The notes: generated from the letters alone by a model not told the origin. A DNA stretch of 64,000 nucleotides from Liolophura sinensis (GCF_032854445.1 NC_088295.1:59687249-59751248); one strand, 5' to 3'; shown: positions 50,301 through 62,221, counted from the stretch's first letter. Made by a program: numbers and translations.

Positions 50301-51416
50301 CTAAACTGAGCACCTAATTAAAAGTGGAAGCTGTTGAACAGAAATATACCCACATAACACAAAACAATTCATACGCCTCAGTACTCTATCTTTAATATTT
50401 AATTACAATTCATCATAACTTCATCCTTAATTTTTCCTTAATAAAATGGATATTTTTAAGGTCAATATGTTCCTTGACTATAAAGGCAATCATTAATTCA
50501 AACAATAGATACGAAGTGATCTTTATAAAAACTAGTCTGTTTTTAATTTCTTAAAATGTCAGAACGATTATGTCTTTTTCCTTTGTCAAAATTTCTAGCA
50601 CAAATGTGGAATAGCCCATCGACGACATAGGTGATACTGAACATCGAACACAATAAAACCATTTGTCTCGTCTTACGTACTCATTTCTTGACAGTGGGTT
50701 AAGGCTGTTCAAACAATTTATCCTAGGGAAATCTCATAGTGTTTTGTAAATTGTCTCCAGTGCAATGCGTCCATCTTCAGACGTGCTCAAATCTATCCGC
50801 TGAGCCTTGCATTACCGCCAGTCCATGTATCCGTATCTGGAGGCTGTCGGGAAAGCATACGTGCAACGTCTTCGCTTGTAGACAGTTAGTTTTCACTCCC
50901 TGCTCGACTGGGTCGATGTGGAAAGCCGCATGTAATTTGAAGCTGTTTTGGAACAACTCCATGGCGTCTCCACTCACCATCAAACTGACTTTTCGGCAAT
51001 GTTTAAATACTGATCGATCTGATTGGTTGATGACACGCCGCCTAGGATTTGAATAGGAAATTCTGTAAAATGTGCACAAGCTTGCGGGCGTAAGTAATTG
51101 ATAACTGTCTGCGTGGAAAACTCAAATTGATTTGGGGGGAAGTATCTCCTGGAAGTCATTACAACTGGGTCTGACAATTCCCCAGGGCTCTTTTCTTGGG
51201 AATAGTTGTCAGGAGAGGAGTCCCCTGAAGAACATGTACCGAAAGCCTTCCAACTACTATTCTCATCAGTTGTCGCGAGTACTCAGGCAGTTTTGGCATG
51301 GTCATTCACTATTCCGTATTAGAGAACAAGTTCATCAGTACAAATGGTAATAGGATTATCGTGTCCACCACAGACAAAATAACAACAGTTCACCTTGTGT
51401 TCAATGTCTTGAAAAG
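47391..51416. other. Intergenic region between malic enzyme and the nAChR gene, including the latter's 3' UTR
   Basis: No gene recognised apart from a SINE-A remnant (49005-49115, minus). The part nearest 51416 is downstream of the nAChR stop codon and is presumably its 3' UTR. Open frames at 50739-51177 match no family I know. Confidence 0.5.
49005..49115 (-). mobile_element. SINE-A body remnant
   Basis: The plus strand CATTATGGTGGGAGGAAACC is the reversed body; the tail is degenerate. Confidence 0.6.
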
Positions 51417-51755
51417 TTAAGCAAAAACACCAACTGTCGTGATGAATATCATCAACACGTACAGCCCAAACAGCAGCCGGTCAATTACCATAGCAACCAG
51501 CTGCCACTCGCTTCGTATGTCCGCACGCGCATCGGAAACCGAATTGCGGATGGCAACCCCACGCATGTGCTTGAGGATTTGTTCCACGTCCTTTTCCATT
51601 TTGGAGGAGGAGGACGTCTCGCTGGCCTTCTGATTGGATTCTGCCTCCGTCATGTGACGGTCCAATCCGCGCATGCTTATCGTCTCCATTTCATCCAGAG
51701 GGTAATATGTGTCCTCTCCAAAACATGCGACTCGCTTTAGGCCTTGAAGGAATAT
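51417..51755 (-). CDS. nAChR-like exon 8 (cytoplasmic loop, TM4)
   Basis: 112 codons plus TAA: IFLQGLKRVACFGEDTYYPL, an acidic/Ser-rich stretch, the MA helix region and TM4 (VIDRLLFGLYVLMIFITTVG). Confidence 0.95.
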   Translation of the reverse strand: MFLQGLKRVACFGEDTYYPLDEMETISMRGLDRHMTEAESNQKASETSSSSKMEKDVEQILKHMRGVAIRNSVSDARADIRSEWQLVAMVIDRLLFGLYVLMIFITTVGVFA

Positions 51756-54700
51756 CTGTTAGAAAATAGAACAGAAAAAGGTGAAAAGTAAAAAAAAGAA
51801 AACAGAACAAAAAAAAAAGAAAAGAAAAACAAACAACAAAAACAAACAACAAAAAACAAACAAAAAAAGAATACGCAAGTATTATATTTTAATTCTTTAA
51901 AGAAGTGTAACAAACTTCGATATCGAAAAAAGAAAACATGCTTAACTTATTACGCAGAAATTAGGGAGTCGTTCTGCGCGTAGTACACGATCCGTTTCAC
52001 TTTGCAGCCGAATTATGACATCAACGGAGAAGATTGAAATAGGATCCAATTCTGGCCATACAGTGTACGTTATTAAATTTGAAGCTTGGAATTTTCCATT
52101 CGTTCCACGAATTATTACGTCATTTGGGCTCTTTTTTTTTAAAAGAGAAGAGCATAGAAAGGTTTCACATCAATAAGAGCGAAGCCAACTAATTTTTTGG
52201 ACAATAGTTCTTGGAGTTTCTATATTTAGGTTCATCGGATTATCAGGGATTTTTTTTTTTTGGCATTGCCGACCACGCACAATGGTTCTCCATAGCTCCA
52301 ACAATGTCACGATGGACTTTTTCAGGCATTCGTGATTCACGACTCGAAGCTTAGATCTTTATTTTGCCTGACAGTGCACAGGTCCATTCCAAAAATGGAA
52401 GGTTCCATGGAGATGACCGTTAATGTTTTTTCAGGGCGAATGGTCGAGAGAACTACTAATACATACAGTTCTTCGAAGACCCATTACGGCATTAGTGTCG
52501 CTTACCTTCAAAACATTTTCAGAAAAAAAAAACGAAATATTTGACAGGAATAGAAGTTAGATTGTAATTTAGATATCAACAGTAATGTTAGCTGCATGGA
52601 GTAGAGGTTTTCATTGCAGGGGTGGGTTTGAGGTGCATGCTGATTATCTAGTACTAATGATGGCATATAAGATTACTGCAGTTAATTAATTAATGTAAAT
52701 GTGACATGCCACTGACATTATAGTGGAAAATGCTGTTCCCCACCACGATTGCCTCGACATGTCTTTTCAATCAATCTATATCTAGCTCATCAAATCACAA
52801 AGAATCTGCTCATTTTTTCAATGCCGAGTTCTGGAACGAACAGTCAAATGGAATTTCAAAGGCTGAAGCTTGAAATCTAACGATTTCAACCGTTTACACG
52901 CTTTGTAAATACATGTATATGAACACTGTATTTGACGATCAAATATGTTCCATTATATACTCCACTATATACGGTCATACACTCAAAATAATAATCTGTT
53001 CATTTTAACAGGAAATCTGCTGTCTAAGCAATACTAGAATGTATTCTGATGTCTTAACATAATGCTGTTTCATATACAACACAATATCCTCTTAGTTTAA
53101 TACAATGAATAGACTACTGCGCTATATTCAACAAAATTATCTGCTGCAATTACAGAATATACATTTTAACATCAGTCAGGCTACAAACTTTGTGTTAAAC
53201 TTAACAGATTACTTTTTCACAGAAACGTCTGACGTTGTTCTGGCGGCAGTTGATCGGCATCAATGAGGTCACAATCTTGAAGGTAGCTCTTGTTGGTTAC
53301 ACTGCAGCAAGGAGTCAGGAGATTTGTCATGTGCGTCGCGAAGGGCCGTGGGTTCTCCGGGTATTACGGCTTCATAAAACACCACATATAACTCTAACTG
53401 CCGTGGTAGAAGTTAAACTGAAATCTGATATAAAGTTATTCTAAATCGTGGCTTGGCAAAAGCGAGTCATGTTCCATGCCTTGAAAATAACGTATTCTCG
53501 GATTAGATTTCTCGGAGGTTGTTTACCGTTCTGCCATCTTTTGTCCGTGCATTCTTTAAGAGAGATGGTCCATGCATATAGTAGGGGGATCGAAAGGCGG
53601 GTGTCAGTGCGTGTATAAATGGTGATGTATAAAAAATTGTCTACCTGTCGAATAATGTTAGGTACCTTCTTCTTCCGTGGTCCCCGGCTGTGCAGATTGG
53701 TGATGATTACGCACAGGATAATGGACACGGCCACTAGAACCATAGTGATGGCCTCGTACAGGGCTGAAAGACAAAATTGATGGATTATTTGTTAGACTGA
53801 CTGATTGATACATTCACTTCTTTCATTCATTCGACGGCTAGTTTCTTGACTGGCTCAACGACTGATTGTTTCATGGATCGATTGACTCATTACTGGCTGA
53901 CTGATTAACTGAATCTTTCAATTATTGACTGACAGATTATTTCATGAATGGATGCACAGATTATTAATTTCCTAGTATCAGTTGATAGATTTATTTGTTG
54001 TTCTATTCATCAATTCACTCAGTCATTTACTGTCTGACCCGTATGTTAACTGATCCGTTGGTTAGTTGATTGATTGACAAGTACGGACTGATACTAAAAA
54101 TGTATTGATTACGCAAAACAAGAGAGTTGCGTGCTGCACTATAAACAAAAAAGTAGCAAGAAAGGGGAAGCGTAGACCTAATAAATATTCACCGCCGGAG
54201 TCAAGTAAAGTGCGTGTGTGACTAGACTCTGTGAATAATGTATGTCCCTAGGGAATATTCTGAATACTATTGCACTTCCAACTGTCCACGGAACTGTAAA
54301 TATTTCAGTAGAAAAAGAATACGTCCTCAGATTTCCATTAAAACTTCAATCAATCAATCAGCATGGAGGCTACCTCTTGTTTAGAACTGTACAACTTTAA
54401 CATCCAGTCTCTATAAATAACAAAAAGGTGTTCTTCAGTTGGGTCCAAACACCTCTAAACAGACACGCTCTCGTCATCTATGGATACCTTAGACGTTACC
54501 CTTGTGAACCAGCCGAAAACTATGGAACATTCGGTGTCCAATGATTTTGCTCTTTATCAGACATCATATGCACACGTTTATATATTATCCGTTGAGTAAT
54601 TGATGACTTATACTCCGAAACTGAGTCAATAATATTTAAATCTATGCGTCGAAACAGATATTCCTATAGCAGCCGTCAAACAATATGGACACCCTAGGCC

Positions 54701-57700
54701 AATAATCGTAAAGCCAATTCCATTAAAGAACTAGGAAAGTATATAAAGTACGAAATTAGGACGAAATCATGCCAAGAGGAGCAGCCAATATTTTCACTTA
54801 TGCTCAATGAAGTTAAATGTTAATGTTTCGGGCATTCAGCCACGACATTTCTTCTGACTTGACTATATATTCTAAGGTTAAGTCATGCACGGTCTCAGTT
54901 GTTAACACCGTCAAGTTAACTCCATCGCCTGGAAAAAGTCCGTCCAATTTCAACAAGCTGAAATTGTTCGTCTACCGCTAGGCCATTGGCAAAAAGACCG
55001 TAAGTGAAATATTCCTCAGTTATACATACCTATCAAGAGATTAAGTAATTCTACAGTTTGCTTGAAGATTCTCAGAGCGTAGATATTCTGCTTGTAAGTG
55101 ATGAGAGTTAACTGGTCTGGTTTCTTCTTAAAACGAAGAACTCTTTAGAAGATTCCGAACCTAAATGTACTTACCGATGATAGGCATGTTGAACTGTTCA
55201 CTCGGCAGAATTTCTTCCAGTGACGTCATGGAAACAGTAAGACAAAGAAGGATAATTCCTCCTGAAAAGAACGTTTAGTTTACTTTAATTAGCTTATTAA
55301 TTCATGCTCGTATATTAACAGATGTAATAATAAATAAATATATAAGGGTTGTACCTTGAAGATTAACTATTCCTTCCAGAACATAAGCTTTCAGATGTAT
55401 GTAACAGCCTTCGTCAGACAAGTGACGAATCTGACGAAGGTTGTTTTACAGCTGAAAGCATATGCTCTAGAAAGAATAGTTAGTCTTAAAGGTACTACCC
55501 TTGTAGGGCACTGCCCGCAGCTGGAAACCGGTGCATCTCGCCAAAGTATTGCCAGAAAGAGGCGGATAATATGAAAGACCTGCAGTTGACACTTAGTATT
55601 CAAAAGGAAACCTTTATATTTGTTTGTTTCTTTGATTGGTGTTTACACCGTACTCAAGAATATTTCAATTATACGACGGCGGCCAGCATTATGGTGAGAG
55701 AAACCGGGCAGAATATGGTGGTGGAAACCCACCACCATATGCGGGCTGCTGGCAGACCATCTCACTTACGGCTGGATAAGGGAAGCTTTTATAATTTATA
55801 ATCACACAGTTTTGCAGAACCAACATCGTCCACAGCAGTCACGACAACACTTGAGGAGCTTGAGTTTAACTGTCTTTACATTCAGTGGCATTCTTTACGT
55901 AATTTTCTGGCTGTAGACTGTGAGTCTCGATCGATAAGATTTGAACTTAGTAAAAGCTGAGTTATGATCACATTTAATATACAAACGTTAAAATAATACA
56001 AAGCGCTACCCAGTGTGACTTTCTCTTTGGACTCCGGTGGTAGGATGAAGACACACGGTGCAATGAAGGCGAGCAAGAGGGCCGGCATCAGGTACATATG
56101 TGTGTAAAATGTCGGGTTACGTTTGAAGACCATCTGTATGCTGAAGTCTGGGAAAGTTTCCACACAGCAGCTGTACTTCTTATTGTTGATGGTCCAGGAA
56201 TGGTCGATGAACTGCCATTCTTTACTGTAGGTATAGTCCTCCACGTCCACGGATTCCTCCCGCGTTGGGTTGTAGGTCAAGTTGACTTCCTTGCCTGTGT
56301 AAGCCCACGTCCCGAACATCAGGTAACACTGCTGGACGTCAAAAGGGAAATTGGTCATGTCCATAGCACAATGACTCCTGATCAAAGCCTTTGGTATCCA
56401 GTTGATGACCCCTGTGTGGTACACCGTGGCGAAGGGGTCGTACATCAGGCTGTAGTCATCCGCAGCGCTGTAATATAGGTCAGTGGGTCATAGGTGAATC
56501 CCAACATTTATAGGTAGGAGGGCACATGGATAGACGAGTTGGTAAGGGTTAGGTACAAAGGAAATGGATGCAAAATGATAAGGCATGGACAAATTTGGCT
56601 TTATAAAGATTATACTCGTACATGTACATGGATAAAGACAGCGGTTTGAAAAGTTTTAGTGGATGCATGTATCATTGCACTTAAGGATCAAAAATTAAGA
56701 GAAAAAATAAGTTTAGTTCAATGAAACGGATGAATACATACAGAAACAAATCTTCTGGGTGGAGTTCACAGAATATATGGTTGATATCTCAAATGACAAA
56801 AGACATTGATTGACTGATTGGGGTTTGACACCTTATTATTCAAAATACAGCTTACACAGCGATAAATAATAGTAACATGGACGGAGGACACCGGAGTGCC
56901 TAGAGTAAACCACCGGCTTTTGGCGAATAAGTGATCGACGGACATGTGAGATACAGATTGCGACTCACAGAACAAGTAAAATGTGTTTCCCACCTTGAGG
57001 GATATGATTTCAAATGAACTTCATGTACGACCTTCTAAAAAGTTCAGTCAAACAACTCATCGCCGCCAAGACTCACATAATGCATAAAGAGAATGGAATA
57101 TTAACAATTATTTGTCCAATTTGGGGATTATACCAACACTTCACCTGTCCCAGCGACAGAGGAACAAGTACCGCTCAACCACCACCCACGTCTTCCACAA
57201 CCATTCCAATGCTACAATAAAGACAGAACCTACCACTCACTAACGTAACATTGGTTAACGTAATGAATAACATGCACTTCTCCATTGGACTCACTTGTTG
57301 TAAAGGACAATATCTGGCTTCCATAATTTCTGTACGGGCACTCTCATCTGTTCGATGCCGTCAAAGTCGTCGGGTTCCCAAGCCAGCCGGGGATCAGCCC
57401 ACGTCTGGATGAAGAAAAACATTGCTGGTATGAGAGTGTGCATCGATTTACAACCTTGTAGCATTTTTCAGGTTCTCCAGATATTAGGAGAATGGCGGTC
57501 AAAGATAACTGATGAAAGACAGATTGTAGCACAAGAGATAACAATTACTCGGTAGAATAATTGTGAAAGAGCCACAGTGAAAGATTCAGCGGTGTTTTCT
57601 AAAATAAAAGGCAATCACACAAACGACAAGGCTTTGATTCAAAGAGAAGACACAACTTCATTAGACATCAGTCATGAAAATTAAGACAGCACGACGGAAC

Positions 57701-60700
57701 GCCAATGCTCGATCTTACTCTCTGTGCTATACGTCTTAATTATATTTTAAGATATTGTTTTGTCAGACATCATTCACCCTAATAAAGCATTGCTTTATGA
57801 GACATTATTACGTAAAATAAATCCACGCCTTCATGAGACCCTGTTTGAGAAAATAAAGGCATTCATACATCTTTCAGCAAAACAAAGATGCAAAGAACCT
57901 TCACAATGACGACAGAAAAATTTTCAACGACGAAACAAAAATTCACTTGTTTTCCAGAAGAACCTGATAAAATATTTAAATCAAGGGAAACGAGAAAAAG
58001 TTAGAGGAATTACAAAGTCAGGGGACAACTCTTTTATGACAGAAAACGAATCGAAAGAGTACTCAAACGTGAACAGCTTTACCAAAACAGCCGAACGTAA
58101 AACTTCATACTGTGATGGCCTGGTTGCATTTATAGTCCAAGAACAGGGATTGTTAAGCCTTTGCACAAAAGTTCATTGATTTAAAAAAACGTAATGATAC
58201 ACATCCTTAGGTAACATGGGCGCCTACTCAAACAAGGAGAAAAAAGAGATAATGACGGCAATTTGATTCACCAGAGGAAAATAATTCATCCAATCGACTT
58301 GGGGGCAGGTTTTTTTTTACTACACGGACAAAAAGTTAGGCAATTTGTCAAGAGGCTGTCAATTACAAAAGCTAGAAGAACTCTATTTAGGGAGTACCTT
58401 GAAGGTCTGGCAAGGAAACATCTTGAGTGTGTGAACAACAGATACGCTTCTGGGATCACTTCCAGGAAATTTCGCATATGAAGCATCGTAAACTCAGGAA
58501 ACTTCGTATAGAATTTTTTTGATCTTAGCAAATATGCGCTCACTGTGTTACAGCGTCATAATCTATGTGTCAAAACAGACATTCGTATCCCAGGCGCCCA
58601 CCAAGATGAGCGTTTCACGTCAATAGTTTCCAGGCCAATTCCCAAAACGAGGTTTAACGCAAACTGTCATAGAATTTAAAAAACGTATAAAGTGCGAAAA
58701 TAGGATGGAATCATAAAGAGAGAAGCAGTGACTAAGTTTCAATGATGTAGGAAGATCTGTAGGTATGTTCTAGGCGACTGAATGAAATCAGTATTCAAAC
58801 CATGTACCATAATTTATGGTGGCGCCAGTCATAAAGAGCAGTTTGCACGCGAAAATTATCAAAAGGTTACCCAATCGTTACAAAACTGCACACAACACAA
58901 CACATTAAATGAAATAAATGGAACATGTAAGCTTTACTGGAAAAGTTATGGTCACACCCAATCACACTGGCTTTCCAAGATTTGAAGCAGCCTTGAAGCG
59001 ATCTAGTCACTTGGATATTAAATACATCTTCTGAATATTTGTCAGTAAAGGCTGACGAAATTTTCAAAGGGTTGGAAATCAGAGTGGACAACAATGGTAA
59101 AAAAATATACCGTTATTTTGTGTTTGTATATATTCAAACATTACATATAGCTATAGCATGCAAACAAACAAGCATGAAATATCTGGAATCCATCTAGAAG
59201 TCAGTAATATACCAGCCCCATTTGAAAGGTCGCGACTCTTTATTTTGTATTTATTGGCGTTATTACTGACATAGCTCGAGGGATCTTGTCTGACACACCG
59301 GAAACCACTTTGTCTCCGACCACCCATGCGTACTTGGTCCGAGATTACCCTGGTCAAAAAGCGACGCTAACTGTCCAGACAATTATGGACTTAGCAGAAT
59401 TCTGTGGCAGATAATGAGGTCTCTTGAGATCCTATTATTCGAGTAATGCACCAGAGACAGACTGGAGTGGACTGTTATACAGGTCAGGCAAAGGCACGCG
59501 ATAACAAGATAATTTAGGCACAGTCCAAACGACCTAGAAAATATGGTAAAATTTTGAAGAAATTGCTCAAGGACCTTAAGAGGTATCGTGTAAACGGACT
59601 GACGCAAAATTTAATTCAAAAGAAGAAATTTATCATGCTCATTTCTGATTAATCGAGTTCTTTGCAATGGCAAAGTAAATATGCATGTGACGTAAAACCT
59701 GTTAAGAGCGTTCAGGAGAAAGAGTGAAACAAGTGAAAGGAATGGGGAGACGGACTGGAGCGAATCGTTATGTCAGCTCCTCAAGCTGAAGTGTAAAATC
59801 GGTCACATTTACACTCAGAGCATTAGTCTTTGGCTTGCGCGGTTGCTTGGTCGTATCCGCTTCTCGCTAACTCGGCTGTTGCCTTACGTTTTGTAAGATT
59901 TGCACATGGGCCATTTTCTTATTATTTGGGACGTTATTTTGGTACACGGTTTGTCATAATACAAGGACAACCTGTGTGTGTGTGGAGGTGAAGCGTCGGG
60001 CGATGGACATACTTAATGGGTGTGAGCCATGGCTATCTATCTTGTCTGATTTCAGTTATTATTTTATTCTAACTGTTCATCAAAATGATTAAAATGTATC
60101 ACCGAGAGAGCCTCACAGTGAAAGCCCAATGAAAGGCATCTAGCTTTATAATAAGGTTTGTAGAAGATTAGCTTAAGCGACAATTATAGACACAACACAG
60201 AATTCTGTTGTGTATATATGTGAAAGACTAGCACTATATACTTTGTATATGGAAACACTGCATGGAAATGAAACCAGAAGTCAGTTGAATTGTATCAAAA
60301 AATGTCCACATTCTTACGTAATCACTAATGACATATCTCACCTTTCTAAGCATTACGTCAAGTACCAATTCCTGGAGGTGCTCGTTCTGAAAAATGAGAG
60401 AAACATTTTGAGGTCAAATTTGATACACCAAGATAAATGTCACATGTATTAAGTTTGTGCCTTAGAAACAAGGTGACGTCAAATTTGCTACACCAAGATA
60501 AATGTCACATGTATTAAGTTTGTGCCTTAGAAACAATGTGACGTCAAATTTGCTACACGATGATAACTGTAACATGTACTGAGTTTGTGTGTTTAACCAA
60601 CAGTCAAATCAAAAGTTGTTATCAGACATCACAAGGACAAACTACTACAATTATAACCCTCTTTTCAAACTCTTACTTCGTTCAGTGAAAAAGAAAAAAT

Positions 60701-61197
60701 GGAATATTCATCTAATGCAACACAAAAAAACTATATTTTTCTCTTGAATTTCTGTTCCACAGATATGCGTTTTACGGACCACATTGACAATTGTCATAAG
60801 TCCAGTAATCAAATTTACAGAATGTTTTGGATTGATATATGTCAGCGAATATGTAAATCCAATGAAGAAAACCAGGTCAACCGATTCGAAGCATCAATTA
60901 AGACATCTAGAACAATGGAAGCGGGAAAATCTTGAAAATTCCCTGGGATTTGAACTGACGTCTTGGGTGACCTAGTAATTAAAAGACAAGAACCTTTATC
61001 AAGCGCTCTCAAAAGGTAAGTAAGCCAACTCACTAGATCCACTAGCCTCAAGAGGCTAAGACCGAATCCTACTAAAACCGGACTCGATTGATTGGCGGCG
61101 GGCCGCACATGCTCTTCATAGCCATCCATAAGCTTGTGGTAGAGCTTCGTCTGGGTATCAATGTGAGCGAGCGTGTCATTGGTTGTATATTCGTTAC
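51417..61197 (-). CDS. Alpha-type nicotinic acetylcholine receptor-like subunit (7 exons found; first exon uncertain)
   Basis: This is a pentameric ligand-gated channel subunit. Exons 61197-61034, 60386-60342, 57404-57295, 56467-56010, 55261-55175, 53763-53645 and 51755-51417 join in phase (439 residues from exon 2). In order: an N-terminal helix (KLYHKLMDGYEEHVRP), loop A (WKPDIVLYNN), the Cys-loop CAMDMTNFPFDVQQC, loop B (GTWAYTG), and loop C (KKYSCCVETFPDF), whose vicinal cysteines define an alpha-type principal face. TM1, TM2 (KEKVTLGGIILLCLTVSM), TM3, a cytoplasmic loop of about 100 residues rich in Ser and Glu, and TM4 ending in TTVGVFA follow. Glu before the pore Lys predicts a cation channel. 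Oddities: Met replaces the loop-D Trp, Phe the distal loop-C Tyr, and Ile sits at pore 6'. The 45-bp and 110-bp exons match the classical nAChR exon pattern. Confidence 0.93.
53645..53763 (-). CDS. nAChR-like exon 7 (TM3)
   Basis: Encodes ALYEAITMVLVAVSIILCVI, then NLHSRGPRKKKVPNIIRQ, the start of the cytoplasmic loop. Confidence 0.93.
53780..54110. repeat. Degenerate GACTGATTGATT-type repeat in an nAChR intron
   Basis: Many variants of TGACTGATTGAT, TTCATTCATTC and GATTGACT occur irregularly in the intron between the TM2 and TM3 exons; it is an old simple-sequence array. Confidence 0.45.
54640..54800 (-). repeat. Interspersed repeat E, copy 3
   Basis: The minus strand matches TAATTTCGTACTTTATATAC, GGAATTGGCTTTACGATTAT and ATCTGTTTCGACGCATAGAT of copies at 5035, 12445 and 58540. 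Confidence 0.6.
55175..55261 (-). CDS. nAChR-like exon 6 (TM2)
   Basis: 87 nt encoding GGIILLCLTVSMTSLEEILP and the TM2-TM3 linker; Leu at 9' and Val at 13' conserved. Confidence 0.93.
55341..55505. repeat. Long near-palindromic hairpin (MITE-like) in an nAChR intron
   Basis: The left arm (GTACCTTGAAGATTAACTAT, CATAAGCTTTCAGATGTATG, CAGCCTTCGTCAGA) and right arm (reverse complement GTACCTTTAAGACTAACTAT, CATATGCTTTCAGCTGTAAA, CAACCTTCGTCAGA) pair over about 70 bp with a loop of about 20 bp. It lies between exons 5 and 6, 80 bp from the TM2 exon. Confidence 0.8.
55618..55790 (-). mobile_element. SINE-A copy in an nAChR intron
   Basis: The plus strand starts TTGATTGGTGTTTACACCGT, then TATACGACGGCGGCCAGCAT and the reversed body to CAGACCATCTCACTTACGGC; head missing. 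Confidence 0.8.
56010..56467 (-). CDS. nAChR-like exon 5 (Cys-loop, loops B and C, TM1)
   Basis: Encodes AADDYSLMYDPFATVYHTGV through the Cys-loop, GTWAYTG, a sequon NLT, YSCC and TM1 to PPESKEKVTL. Confidence 0.95.
56795..56990 (-). repeat. SINE-C like copy in an nAChR intron
   Basis: The minus strand has CCGGTGGTTTACTCTAGGCA, GTGTCCTCCGTCCATGTTAC and a tail AAGGTGTCAAACCCCAATCA, comparable to SINE-C at 24340. Confidence 0.5.
57295..57404 (-). CDS. nAChR-like exon 4 (110 bp)
   Basis: Encodes TWADPRLAWEPDDFDGIEQM to KLWKPDIVLYNN (loop A); exact classical length, ends phase 2. Confidence 0.93.
58540..58740 (-). repeat. Interspersed repeat E, copy 4
   Basis: The minus strand has CTATTTTCGCACTTTATACG, TTTTGGGAATTGGCCTGG and GATACGAATGTCTGTTTTGA, the shared core of repeat E. 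Confidence 0.65.
60342..60386 (-). CDS. nAChR-like exon 3 (45-bp micro-exon)
   Basis: A TTTTTCAG acceptor and AAG|GTGAGA donor enclose exactly 45 nt, encoding NEHLQELVLDVMLRK. This fits the family's (D/N)E..Q....(N)V.L.. strand and the 45-bp exon typical of nAChR genes. Loop-D Trp is Met. Confidence 0.82.
60408..60605. repeat. Tandem triplication of about 66 bp beside the 45-bp nAChR exon
   Basis: Three copies of GTCAAATTTG(A/C)TACACCAAG + ATAAATGTCACATGTATTAA + GTTTGTGCCTTAGAAACAA; the third is the most diverged. The array begins about 20 bp from the acceptor of exon 3. Confidence 0.85.
61034..61197 (-). CDS. nAChR-like exon 2
   Basis: 54 codons after 2 nt: N-terminal helix, YEEHVRPAANQSS with a sequon (NQS), and FGLSLLRLVDL; donor CTA|GTGAGT, phase 0. 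Confidence 0.9.
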
Positions 61198-62142
61198 CTA
61201 AAGACAAAGAAAATTGTTGTGATGGGATAATACATAAATTGTACGATGAAAAAAAAGACGTCGACATCTGAATTATTTACATTGTGGTTTGACTCAAATT
61301 GGATTTAACTGAAAAATTGGGACCATGACATAAGGGTTAAAATCTGTAATCGTTTTTAAGCCGGAAAGAGAAATGAATAATATGAAATATTAAAACGCTT
61401 TATGGTGGTATTTAAACAGTCTTTGGTCTTCGTCATTCTTTATTTTATAATTAAAATGGTTATTAGAGAGATGTAATATCTCGATAATGTAAAAAATGTG
61501 CCATTACATGTTCATAATAATCCTATTTGCGCATTTTCGTGGCTTTCATTTTGCGTGAAATTGCAAAGCTAAGGAATTTTGTATAAAGCACCCCAGCCTT
61601 CGGTAATCACTTTCGTTTGTTTTTGTTCCATTTCTGTTCGAGAAACACCATTTGGAGTAAATCTGCGCATTCGGAAAAAAAAACTTCAAGAAACAGATTT
61701 GGTAACAACGAGCTTCCTTACTGGAGACGCCTTACTTTGATATAGCTGGGTCGGTGCAAAGGAACCTCGGTTAAATTAATGGCGTGAGTCGATATCCTAT
61801 CAATTTTGTTTTAAAGACGCCTAATGGAGTCCACAGAAAATAACTGTCCCCTGTCGATTTAAGCTATATATAATTCGTTTCCAGCCATAAATGAGCAATA
61901 AAAATCAGTAGCTCCGTGAGGCTAAACGGGTATGGATAGAAGCCGTGTATTTATGTCCAGTAACATCGCCGGCCCGCTGAGAATCCGTGTCTTCCTTCGG
62001 GCAAACAAGTCTGGAAATAATTGATTTAGCATTCAGTTTGCAATAGCCTTTAGCTACTCTTCTCCCTGTCCTCGACATGCTTATTCCTTACAGTAGCTTC
62101 TAGGTCGTCAGCAGATGAGTCGGTTTACGTCAGATGTATCAC

Positions 62143-62221
62143 TTTCGTTTGCAATGATTAATTCCTTGTGGAGCCTTGCTCCGGCTAATACTCCTAGAAA
62201 AGAAAGATGCCATTTTAACAT
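62143..62221 (-). CDS. Candidate signal-peptide exon of the nAChR gene (tentative)
   Basis: From ATG 62221-62219 the minus strand reads MLKWHLSFLGVLAGARLHKE and six more residues, resembling a short signal peptide with cleavage after AGA. A GT at 62142-62141 would end it in phase 1, which matches the 2-nt start of exon 2. The donor (GAAA|GTGATA) is weak and an ATG further upstream is also open, so this is a guess; the true exon may lie beyond the window. Confidence 0.22.

Noticed and set aside
50739-51177. Several open frames of 65-105 codons on both strands
   Set aside because: They lie downstream of the nAChR stop codon, probably in its 3' UTR, and show no family resemblance.
55356-55603. 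Open frames on both strands of 70-72 codons
   Set aside because: They arise from the intronic palindrome at 55341-55505 and have no homology or splice support.
56098-56478. 126-codon plus-strand open frame
   Set aside because: Antisense to nAChR exon 5; no independent support.
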